Assembly (NCBI GenBank): GCA_029204225.1
Contig: MU835764.1
Location: forward strand, 1-36,535
Reading direction: 5' to 3'
DNA length: 36,535 nt
Source of the DNA: Diphasiastrum complanatum
Lineage: Eukaryota > Streptophyta > Lycopodiopsida > Lycopodiales > Lycopodiaceae
Positions 20,557 to 30,767 of this stretch are shown piece by piece; the stretch's first letter is position 1, and each line of letters opens with the position of its first letter. The notes beneath the pieces are model-generated. The model ran no database searches and was not told the origin of the DNA. It worked only from the letters and a program-made list of their open reading frames with translations. A program made the position numbers and the translations under genes.

Positions 20557-22229
20557 CTTTAGATCAAGCCTACAAGTTGTTTGATCCCATCAAGTCGAAG
20601 ATATTCACTAGCCGGGATGTCATCTTCATCGAAGATCAGTTTCAAGGCCTCAAAGAAAAGGGCAGTTTCCATGTAGCCGACCTGTCAGATTCTCTTGATG
20701 CATTGAACTTTCCAGTTTCGCAAGCGACTATTCCCATTGAAGGTCCAAGCTCTTCTGCTTCTGATGAAAAACAAATCAATGGCGAATCAGAATATGATGA
20801 TGTTGTAGTTCAACAACTATAGTATGATCGAAGTGATCAACTTCCTCTATTACCCAGAAGATCTTCAAGAACTAGCAAACCATCTAACCGGTATATCGAC
20901 GAGTCTACAACTTACCTTGTTCAGAAACCGACATCTGTCCAAGAGGCACTCAATCAGCCTGATTCAGATCTCTGGAAAGAAGCTATGGATAAAGAGTATT
21001 CATTTCTTATCAAGAACCAGACATGGACAATTGTCGAATTACCTCTTAGCAGAAACGTGGTTGATTGTAAATGGATTTTCAAAGTCAAGTACAACGCAAA
21101 TGGAAACATCAACAGGAGAAATGCATGACTTTTTGCCAGAGGATTTTCTCAGGTATACAACGTCGATTACACTGAGACCTTAAATCCAGTAGTGAAGCAT
21201 TTTTCTATTCGACTTTTGCTATCATTTGCCGCTACATTAGATTTGGAAATATATTAAATGAATGTACATACAACATGTCTCAATGGAGTTATCGAAGAAG
21301 ACATTTACATGGTGCAACTCGAAGGTTATATTATTGAAGGTAAACAAAAACATGTGTGTAAACTCCATAAGACACTTTATGGCTTGAAGCAATCTGCTCA
21401 AAGCAGTGCAACAGTCTTTTATCATTATCACTTTATATGTGGATGATACATTGCTTTTCAACAATGGTACCGATATGATAAAAGAGGCCAAGACAATGCT
21501 ATCTTTCGAATTTGCCATGACTGATATGGGCAAAGCTCATTTTTGCCTTGGTATACGAATCCACAGAGACAGAAAATAGAAGTTGATCTACATTACACAA
21601 CAAAGGTACATCTACCGTCATGTTAGTCAGATATAATCTAATTAATTGCAAGTTAGCTCTCTTACCAATGGAACCAGGACTTAAATTGTCAAAGGACCAG
21701 TGTCCTCAAACATGAGAAGCAGCTGATGCGTGAGTATCCTTACTATTCCATTATAGGATCTCTTATGTACGCCATGATCTGTACCAGGCCAGACATAGCT
21801 TTTGCAGGCAGCTCTCTCAGTCAGTTTATGACTAACCCTGGTATAACACATTGGAAGGCTCTTATCAGAGTCATGAGATATTTTTGAGCTACTATGGACT
21901 TTTGCATTTGTTATGGAGTAGTCGGCAACAACAAACTCAATTTACTCCGTGATTACACAGATGCAAATTGGGTAGGAGATGTAGACACTCGTAAATCCAC
22001 TTCCAGATTTACATTCTTCCTCAACGACGGTCCTATTTCCTGGAACAGTCACAAGCAATCTTTGATAGCTCTATTTTCCACTGAGTCAGAGTATATCGCA
22101 GCCTCTCAAGCTACAAAGGAAGCAATTTGGTTGAGGAATTTACTCTCAGATATAAATCTGAATCAGTATGCTCCGATGACATTATTTTGTGATAATCAAA
22201 GTGCCACTACTTTATTAGCCAACTATTAG
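20557..22229 (+). pseudogene. copia integrase end, RT and RNase H (family C, 5'-truncated)
   Basis: Coding begins inside the integrase C-terminal region with AYKLFDPIKSKIFTSRDVIF, directly after the PPR fragment. A linker follows, then RT: DLWKEAMDKEYSFLIKNQTW, VVDCKWIFKVKYNANGN, LYGLKQS near 21390. A deletion of roughly 60 residues then joins LKQS to SLYVDDTLLFNN, so the catalytic YVDD is present but its surroundings are lost. RT continues out of frame to 21890 with several stops. RNase H is a clean 111-codon frame at 21894-22229: YTDANWVGD, STSRFTFFLNDGPISWNSHK, STESEYIAA, FCDNQSAT, with its catalytic acidic residues visible. Gag, protease and most of integrase are absent. The RNase H is cut short at LLANY. 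Confidence 0.85.
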
Positions 22230-22754
22230 AATTTAGCAATTTTCACATGGTTTCTGATGTATTTTGACATCTATGTGGATCCACACGTGTGAGGACCTAT
22301 CCACACGTGTGAAATGACACTTGTAATATTCAGATCCATTTTGATTAGCTTTCATTTGAGTCAAATATGACATCTCCTAAATTATAGGAGTTAGGTCCTA
22401 GATTGTAGGAATCTAGAAGGTCAACACAAACCACCAATGGATGATGTGGCAAACTTGATAGATCTTATCCAAAGTAGATATGGATAAGTACAATGAGCTA
22501 TCCCACACGTGCTGGATGCAGCTTAGAGAGAGATTATGATGATTATGTACTTGATCCATGATGGATCCATTGTGAACCTTAATGATGAGAAACATTGGTT
22601 TGTGAAGCAATCTTGGCGTTTTCACTCTCTTAAGCACTTTCTTTGTGGATGAATTCTTAGTAAATCATTAGTAAACTATTTCTTTGTTATCAGGCCGTAC
22701 AATAGCTATACTTCACACGTGTGAAGCCATGGGTCATCATTATTTGATTGTTCT
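22230..22754 (+). repeat. 3' non-coding or LTR-like DNA with CACACGTGTG palindromes
   Basis: No gene. Three exact copies of the palindrome CACACGTGTG (22282-22291, 22302-22311, 22714-22723) and one CACACGTG (22504-22511) lie here. The stretch is probably the 3' end or an LTR piece of a copia element, cut at 22755 by the insertion of copia B. Confidence 0.45.
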
Positions 22755-23597
22755 TGTCAGAAATGGTGAACTCTTGCAACTTTGCCGCAACACGAACATG
22801 AAGCGAAGGTCAAACAAGAACAATTTGTGACAGTCAACGTGCCTTGGCTTGAAGCACGAACGATTCACGAATCATTTGTGAATCATAAACATACCTCCAT
22901 TACCACAAACCGCAAAGGGACGCAAAATGAAAGATTACGAAAGAAACAAAAAGAGCGAAAGCAAACGAAGGAAACGAAACAAACGAAGGGGAATCTTTTG
23001 TGTTGCTAGCTGGCAGCTCAACGGGCTTGGAGTCGTAGACTTCACGCCCAGGTGAAACGAGTGGCAACGACGGAGAGTAACTAATTAGTTGATTAGCGTT
23101 AACTAGTCTTGTGATTTCTGCGTTTAGCCATCTTGTAAACTCCACACTATGGAGGTATAAACTATCATCTCTGGATCATAAAGAAACATCTGAATAGACA
23201 GAGCAACTGTAAGAGATAGAGAGAACGTAGCGAGTAGAGCAGAAAAGAAAAATACTAAAAACAATAGAGCTATGCATAAAAGTATGCCAACAAGCAGAAC
23301 ACAACGAAAGAGCAGAGTGTCATTCCACCAACGAGCGAGACATTGACGATCTCGTTCTAAAATTAAATTGATAATATAGTCATTCTATTTTCGTGCATCT
23401 CCTTGTCTTGTGCTATCTATCTTGATTGCTAGAATAGAATGTGTCATGTGATGTGCAGTCGCGTATCTAGGATCATGTGAAGCTTCCGCGCAAAAGAAAA
23501 TTCAAAGACACAAAATCGTTCACGAATACAAAAACAAAAATTAAAAGAAACACTTTCGCTTTCGTGACACTGAACAGTTTTTTTCGCTTCTACGACA
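22755..23597 (+). repeat. 5' LTR of copia B
   Basis: Starts TGTCAGAAATGGTGAAC and ends TACGACA directly before the primer site. Rich in GAACGATTCACGAATC and TTTCGC words. Confidence 0.85.
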
Positions 23598-23610
23598 TGG
23601 TATTAGAGCC
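23598..23610 (+). other. Primer-binding site of copia B
   Basis: TGGTATTAGAGCC: the tRNA-Met type TGGTATCAGAGCC with one C-to-T change, immediately after the LTR. Confidence 0.8.
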
Positions 23611-23662
23611 CACATGTTATTACTACTGATATCTAAGCAGTGATTCTTCCAGACAACACAAT

Positions 23663-26600
23663 ATGGCTACAATAATCCAACCCAAAAAGAAAGAACAAAG
23701 CTGAAAAAGCTAATGTTGCAGAGTCATCAAAGGATGCTGATAGAGGTGACGAAGCTTTCACGATACTCGATGAAGCTTCAACGAGCTACACTAAACACGA
23801 CTACGATGTAGTCATTGATTCAGGAGAAACATCACACATCACCTGCAACAAGAAGATCTTGATCGACTTCAGAGAGCTCGAAAACAACAGAGTAGTGATT
23901 CTAGGTGATGAGAGCAGACACGATGTCAAAGGCATCGGCACTCTATAGTTGCGAACACTGTCAGGCCTAGCTGCCAAGAGCACTTTATGTGCTCTCACTC
24001 AGAAAAGATCTGCTATCCATCTCCAAGATGGCAGATCTTGACATTTGAGTTTTATTCGACAACAATACTTGCCGCATGATCAAGAAGACGACAAACAAGT
24101 TGCTGACGGTCAGATGCAGAGAAGGAAACCTCTACCATGCCAAGATAATCAGCAACTCTGATAGCATATTAAATGCATCAAAAAATGAAGATCAACTCTA
24201 GCATAGGAGAATGTATCATCTGAACATGCGGAGCCTGTATGACATGAGCAGAAAAGACATAGTCACAGGTCTCAAGATTTCAAGACCCAAAATTGAGTTC
24301 TACAAAGCTTGTCAGAAAGGCAAGCAACATTGAAATCCATTCGCGCATGAGGGAAGAAGAGCCAAGGAGGTTCTTGAGCTTGTCCACTCTGACGTCTGTG
24401 GACCGATGAAGATGGATTCGCTCTCAGCTTCGAGATACTTTCTGATGTTCATAAATGATTACAACCGAATGACCAGGATCTACTACTTAAAGAAGAAATC
24501 CGAAATGTTTGATTCCTTCAAGAAGTTCGTGGCATTTGCAGACCGATTCACCTCGAAAAAGATACAGATCCTTAGATCTGACAACGGAGGTGAATACAAA
24601 AGCAAAGAATTCTCAAGATTCTGCGAAGAACAGAGGATAGAACACCAATTCACTCCTGCATACACACCATAATACAATGGCGTTGCATAAAGAAGAAACA
24701 AAACGCTAGTCGAAGGAGCCAGATGCATGATGGCACAGGTTCAATTGCCAAGTCAGTTCTGGACGAAGCAATAGTTGCAGTTGTATACCTGCAGAACATG
24801 TCTACAATGACAACGCTGAAAAACAAAACACCATACGAAATGTGGATAGGCAGAAAGCCTAATCTGTCATACGTACGAGTGTTTGGATGTGCAACATACG
24901 AGCACATTCCAAAAGAAAAAAAGAAGCAAGCTCGATGATAAATCAGAGCAAACAATCATGCTCGGCTATTCGAATGGAAAACATGTGTACAAGCTCTACA
25001 ACCCAACAACGAAAAAGGTTGTTTTGAGTAGAGATGTGAAGTTCGATGAGTCCACATTTTCTGGACTAAAAGACGAAAGAGGCCATGAGATCTTCACACT
25101 GCTGCCTATTCGAGAGGGAGATCGAGGACAGACATCAAATCAGAATGTAGAGCCGCAGACTTCAGAGTAGCTGGAAGCAGAGGATCAAACCCAAGAACAA
25201 GAAACATTCGAGCAGCGACGAAACGAACCTAGAAGGTCAACAAGAAAAAGAAGACCTCCAGACCGTTACTCTGACAATCGAAAACACACAGTTTGAGTAC
25301 TGTAGCTTCATTGAAGAGCCAGCAACATACCAAGAAGCTATCCAGAGTCCAGAGGGAGAATTTTGAAAGTAGACAATGTCAGAGGAGATCGAGTCGATGA
25401 GGTGAAACGAGGCATGGACATTGGGGCCACTGCCAGAAAATAGAAAAATTGTTGACTGCAAGTGGGTGTACAAGAAAAATATGAAATCATATGGCACCAT
25501 TGGCCGCTACAAGGCAAGGCTTGTCGCGAAGGGCTACACGCAGAGATATAGTGTTGATTATTTCGACACATATTTGCCGATGGTCAAGATGACAAGCATA
25601 CGACTACACCTTGCATATGCCACACAACACAATTTGGAAATTCACCAGATTGACGTGAAAACAGCCTTTTGGAGATCTAGAGGAGGAAATCTTCATGAAG
25701 TAGCCTAAAGGCTATGAAGACTCCGACAATCGACAATATGTCTGTCGGTCGCAGAGATGCATCTATGGTCTAAAACAGACATCACAAGCCTGGTATAAAA
25801 AGCTTGATGGTCTTCTGAAGTCTCTAGACTTCAATCCTATACAACCGGACTATAATGTCTACATAAAGAGGGTAGAAAAAGATTTTGTGAAACTGACCAT
25901 TTTTGTGGATGATTCGCTAATGATAGGAAATTTCTTGATGCTGATCAAAGACACGAAGAGTCAGGTTTTTGAAAGTTACGAAATCACAGATCTTGGAGAA
26001 GCAACAAAATGCCTCGGGTTGGAGATCAGAAGAGATCGAACAAAGGGTGAAATGCACTTGAGTCAGTCAGAATATGTCAGAAAGGTGCTCAAGCAGTACC
26101 ACATGATGGATTGCAAAGAGAAGATCACATCAATGATAACTTGAGCCAAGCTCACAAAGCAGGATTGCCCAAAAATGGAAGAGGAAGAACAGAAGATGGT
26201 AGGCATACCCTACCAAAACTTAATCGGTATTCTGATGTACCTCACAATTTGTATCAGATCTGATCTAGTTTTCTATGTTTACGCCTTGAGCCAATTCTCT
26301 TCCAATCCTGGCCTGGCACATTGGCAAATGGAAAAACGAATCCTACAGTATCTGAAGGGTACCCAGAATATGGGAATAACCTACACAGCTGAAAATGAAG
26401 AAAAAGAATTTGAGATGCACTACTATAGTGATGCAAGTTGGACGAGCTGCAAAGATGACAACAAGTCCATAACTGGAGGATGTACAATAGCGTGCAGAGC
26501 TGCAATCTAGATATGCAAAAAGCAAATCTTGGTGGCTCAATCCTCTTGTGAAGCTAAATATGTCGTAGCTTCAAAGGTGGTGAATGAGATAGTGTGGTTG

Positions 26601-26898
26601 TAGATGATGCTGGAGGCAATCGGGATACCACAAGAAGGGCCAAGCACGATGATGATGGACTCTCAAAGTGCCATCTATCTGTCCCAGGATCCTGTCTTCC
26701 ATTCAAAGACAAAACACATACCTCTGAAAAACCATCACATTCAAGATTTAATCTCGAAAGGAGGGCTCCAGTTCCAGTACATAAAATAAAAAGACATGAT
26801 TGCAGATTTGCTCACGAAGCCGCTCGACAAGCCACTCTTTGCTAAGCAAAGAAAGGCACTTAGATTAAACGTACAGAACTACAAGGTTCAAGAGAGAG
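23663..26898 (+). pseudogene. copia B gag remnant and pol (protease-integrase-RT-RNase H)
   Basis: An ATG at 23663 begins MATIIQPKK, then jumps into the gag end (EKANVAESSKDADRGDEAF) and protease (VVIDSGETSHITC). The pre-integrase region reads RRMYHLNMRSLYDMSRKDIV near 24200, its LW replaced by a stop. Integrase: LVHSDVCGPMK, LRSDNGGEYKS near 24575, then YNGVA-stop-RRNKT near 24685, where the expected catalytic Glu codon is a stop. Its end reads VVLSRDVKFDES near 25030. RT: IVDCKWVYKKN, HQIDVKTAF, LYGLKQ-type IYGLKQTSQAWYKKLDG, and IFVDDSLMIG as the catalytic box near 25905. RNase H: YYSDASW, SSCEAKYVV, MMDSQSAIYL, then ADLLTKPLDKPLF. At least four frameshifts and many stops make it non-functional. 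The gag deletion removes nearly the whole gene. Confidence 0.9.
26889..26898 (+). other. Polypurine tract of copia B
   Basis: Purine-rich CAAGAGAGAG just before the 3' LTR start TGTTAGAAATGG. Confidence 0.6.
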
Positions 26899-27674
26899 TG
26901 TTAGAAATGGTGAACTCCTGCAACTTTGCCGCAACATGAACACAAAGTGAAGGTCGAACGAGAACAATTCGCGACAGTCAACGTGCCTTGACTCAAAGCA
27001 CGAACGATTCACGAATCATTTGTGAATCGTAAACATACCTCTAGGATCGCAAACCGCAAAGGGACGCAAAATGAAAGATTACGAAAGAAACAAAAAGAGC
27101 GAAAGCAAACGAAGGAAACAAAACAAATGAAGGCGAATCTTTCGCACTGCCAGCTGGCAGCTCAATGGGCTTGGAGTCATAGACTTCACGCCCAAGTGAA
27201 ATGAGTGGCAACGACGAAGAGTAACTGATTAGTTGATTAGCATTAACTAGTCTTGTGATTTCTGCGTTTAGCCATCTTGTAAACTCCACACTATGGAGGT
27301 ATAAACTATCCTCTCTGGATCATAAAGAAACATTTGAATAGACAGAGAAACTATAAGAGACAGAGAGAGAAACGTAGCGAGTAGAGCAGAAAAGAAAAAT
27401 ACTAAAAACAATAGAGTTGTGCATGAAAGTCTGCCAACAAGCAGAACATAGCGAAAGAGCAGAGTGTCATTCTGCCAACGAGCTAGACACTGACAATCTT
27501 GCTCTAAAATTAAACTGATAATACAGTCGCTCTATTTTCATGCATCTCCTTGTCTTGTATTGTCTGTCTTGATTGCTAGAATAGAATGTGTCATGTGATG
27601 TGCAGTCGTGTGTCTAGGATCCTGTGAAGCTTTCACACAAAAGAAAATTCAAAGACACAAAATTATTCGCAACA
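26899..27674 (+). repeat. 3' LTR of copia B, 3'-truncated
   Basis: Matches the 5' LTR from its first base to about 27674 (ATTCGCAA). The terminal 85 bases, rich in TTTCGC words, are missing, and unrelated DNA follows. Confidence 0.85.
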
Positions 27675-28406
27675 TGTGACAGGCTTCTGGAGTTGTACTT
27701 TCACCAAAACTTTGTGTTTTTTCAATATTTGAGCTTCAAAACAAGTTGTGAAGAGTGAAACTAGTGATGTGCTTATAAAAATCCATTGTTTCCATAATAG
27801 ATTTGATGTTAAAAGGTGTTAGAAGCTTATTAAACCTCCAAATCATTGAGAGTGAGTTTGAGGCTTATGTTTCTTAGTTCAAAAGTGAAACTAAAAGCAT
27901 TCTAAACACCATAGGAAGAAGGTCAAAGTGACAGTTCATCTAGAAATGGGTAAATTTTTGTGAAGAGTTTAACACTTTTTTACAAAATTTCCAGTTTTAA
28001 AAAAGAACCTTTGCCAAAGTCTGTGTTAGTCTGACTTACTATTTTGGTTCATCAGTGAGTTCGAGCAGAGGCCACATGACATATTGTCTAATTTTTGTCA
28101 AAAAAATATCTTTTTTACAAAAATAGCAGTATTACATTTGTAACCTTTGCCGAAACCTTCACTGAAACATTCTGTTGATAATAAGTTACCATTTTTGAAT
28201 TCGATGAATGATAATTTGTCATAATCTAGAAAAATCTCTATTTTTACCCTCGCCAAACTACAAAAACCATATTTTTGTGCATAAAGAACCTTCGCCAATT
28301 CTACCCTAGTCTAATCTGAGTCAAATTCACTATCTGAGAGTTCGACGAAGGTTAGTTTTGTTAAAATTGAAAAACAATCCATATTTATTTCTTGGCTTGC
28401 TACAAA
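27675..28406 (+). repeat. Degenerate tandem repeats of about 140 bases
   Basis: No gene. A module containing a TTCGA-GAA/AGG word, then TTTGTC or TTTGTT, then AACCTTYGCC recurs with starts near 28058, 28199 and 28338 (spacing about 140). Earlier, weaker copies may begin near 27885. The array sits directly before the LTR of copia D. Identity between units is low. Confidence 0.4.
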
Positions 28407-29153
28407 TGTTGTACCATGCAAGTATGTAGCTCATTAATGCAAAATGCCAATTTTGGCCTACATAGAACTCGAGCTACATGGTTATGTATTATCTAGTTTG
28501 ATAAATGCAACTTGCATATAGTTTGTAGACATAGAATTACCATGATTATGCTTGTAGAAACTTGTGGCAACTCACATGCATTAATTGTACGTGATCCATA
28601 GTGACATGCAAGGCATGCACAAAGTTTAATGGACACATGCATGATGATTTGGACATTTCTAGTTAGAACTAGTACACTTGTAAAAAGTTGGTAGAATTTC
28701 ATGCATGACAAGTGACAAATGTCACATAGACTCTAGATGTCACTTTAGATGTCATTTTGGAATGGATAGATATGGTTCTACCTCGAGCTACCTCAATCTC
28801 CATAAATATGTGTAGCTCTCCACACAATCAATGATGAAGAACCAAAGTTTTGTAGCTATCTCATGCCATTTTGGATCTAAACAAATATTGCTTGTTGTCT
28901 CTCTAGCTCTCTCTCTCTAACTCGTGTTGAGGCTAATGCTCATACATTGAAATCTTGTATATTTATTCATTCTTTGATTCATTGCTATTATATTCTGTTG
29001 ATTAGCATGCTAGATTGTGGATTAGCCATTTCTTCTGAACTAGATTTTGTTGATCAATCTAGAATCAGGTTATAGTGCCAATCACAAAGCTTAATTAAGA
29101 TCAGTCACTCTTGTGGACATTCCCCACACGTGTGAATTCTGGAAATTTTGTCA
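28407..29153 (+). repeat. Probable 5' LTR of copia D
   Basis: The 3' end is well fixed: it ends TTTTGTCA directly before a primer site. A TATA-like ATAAATATG lies at 28802-28810. The 5' end (TGTTGTACC at 28407) is a guess because no partner LTR is in the window. It holds one CACACGTGTG at 29125-29134. Confidence 0.5.
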
Positions 29154-29166
29154 TGGTATAAGAGCC
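29154..29166 (+). other. Primer-binding site of copia D
   Basis: TGGTATAAGAGCC, one base different from TGGTATCAGAGCC of tRNA-Met type. Confidence 0.75.
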
Positions 29167-29516
29167 ACATTAAGCTTTGCATGCTAACAACTCTGATTGT
29201 ACAAGAAACTGAGAGCTAAATCGAGCAAAAAAGTAGTTTTGCACTTTTTCTAACCCTTCTCTGAAGTGTATTTGGATCAAATCGGACTTGAACTGAATTT
29301 CTAGGCCTAAATTGAGGAAGTACGGAATTCTGGAATTCCACACGTGTGAAAATAAGAGTTTTTCAGTCCCTTTGTTCTCCTTACTCATAGATCCAAAGAT
29401 AGAAGTGTTATAGCTTGATAGAAAGCATTTGATCTATACTTTTCATAAAAATTGAAATCAAATCAATCTGATGTGTCTAGCAAGATTTATAAGATCTTAA
29501 AGAGGATAGGGATAGG

Positions 29517-30257
29517 TCCAAAATCCGAGTGACAGCATTTTGATTTGATTCAATTATACTTTGTTCTGAATCCATTGTTTTGAGCATCCAACACAAGAAA
29601 CTGTAGATCAAGACTGTGTTTGAAGTATTTGAACACCCTTTGATCCTTCTAAGTGTCAATAGTGTTTTCTTTTGAAGCATTTCACACGTGCCAAAAGTAG
29701 GATTCAAACCAACCAAAGTGTCTCAAACCACTTTTTGTGTCTGATCTAGATAACTTGTCTTGTTGAATATTTTAGATTCATCTCATATATAGTTGCAAGT
29801 GTTTCACATAGAAAGGTAGTTCAACCTTGAAAATACCTATAGTGAAAGAGAGCAGCAACTCTAAGTCTGATAGGAACAAGCTCAAACTCCAAAATCCGAG
29901 TGACAACATTTTGATTTGATTCAATTATACTTTGTTCTGAATCCATTGTTTTGAGCATCCAACACAAGAAACTGTAGATCAAGACTGTGTTTGAAGATTT
30001 GAACACCCTTTGAGCCTTTTGAGTGTCAATAGTGTTTTCTTTTGAAGCATTTCACATGTGCCAAAAGTAGGATTCAAACCAGCCAAAGTGTCTCAAACCA
30101 CTTTTTGTGTCTTATCTAGATAACTTGTCTTGTTGAATATTTTAGATTCATCTCATATATAGTTGCAAACGTTTCACATAGGAAGGTAGTTCAACCTTGA
30201 AAATACCTATAGTGAAAGAGAGCAGCAACTCTAAGTCTGATAGGAACAAGCTCAAAC
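29517..30257 (+). repeat. Tandem duplication of 371 and 370 bases in the leader of copia D
   Basis: Units 29517-29887 and 29888-30257, both starting TCCAAAATCCGAGTGAC and ending AGGAACAAGCTCAAAC. They differ by one single-base indel and a small number of substitutions. No coding is evident; frames such as 29477-29716 and 29821-30006 are the same chance frame in each copy. Confidence 0.9.
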
Positions 30258-30293
30258 ATATTTCAATCCAATAACTAAGAAGTCTTCATTATA

Positions 30294-30532
30294 ATGGCAT
30301 CTCAAGTGATGGAGAAGGATCACTTACGGTGTCCAGTTTTTCTTCATCACCTTTCAAGAAAGATGGAGCTTGGTACATAGACAGTGGAGCCTCTTCACAT
30401 ATGTGTTGTTCAAAGGAGTCATTTGACTCAATCTTACCTTTCAAAGGACTCAAGAAATCTATTTACACAACTAATGATCATGAGTGTCCAATAGAAGGAA
30501 TTGGCAAGAAACATTCACAATACTATTTTTAA
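30294..30532 (+). pseudogene. copia D gag start fused to protease
   Basis: An ATG at 30294 begins MASQVMEKD, as many copia gag proteins begin, but within about 40 bases the sequence is already at the protease, in another frame: SPFKKDGAWYIDSGASSHMC near 30345-30405, with the catalytic Asp motif DSGAS, then PFKGLKKSIYTTNDHECPIE. The frame stops at 30532, about 60 residues into protease. Nearly all of gag is missing, as in copia B. Integrase, RT and RNase H of this element do not follow; gypsy DNA does. Confidence 0.8.
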
Positions 30533-30767
30533 GTTCTGATTTTCCAAATCAAGCCTCGAGAAAAATTTTGATCAATTTTGTTACCATTTGACTCTGTTCT
30601 TGACAATTTATCATTCTTAGAAGTGTCGATCGCTTGATCGTAGATCATTTTCCAAAAATCAAATCTGATTATTGTCAAGTAAAATTTTTTTGCAAATCTG
30701 AACTGAGATATATTTTGATTGAAAATCTAGATCCAATCTCATTGTCTGATTGATTTAATTTGCAAAA
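30533..30767 (+). other. Leader-like DNA before gypsy gag
   Basis: AT-rich DNA without coding sense, probably the 5' leader of the gypsy element whose gag starts at 30768. No LTR or primer site of that element is visible, so it is 5'-truncated or rearranged. Confidence 0.35.

Larger units (their letters stand above)
22755..27674 (+). mobile_element. copia retrotransposon B, nearly complete, defective
   Basis: Two directly repeated LTRs (22755-23597 and 26899-27674) enclose a tRNA-Met primer site, a damaged pol with copia order (protease, integrase, RT, RNase H) and a polypurine tract. Gag is missing except for its first codons. The 3' LTR lacks about 85 bases of its end, so a target duplication cannot be confirmed. 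The candidate left flank is GTTCT. LTR differences are mostly transitions, consistent with an insertion old enough for substantial methylation decay. Confidence 0.85.
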
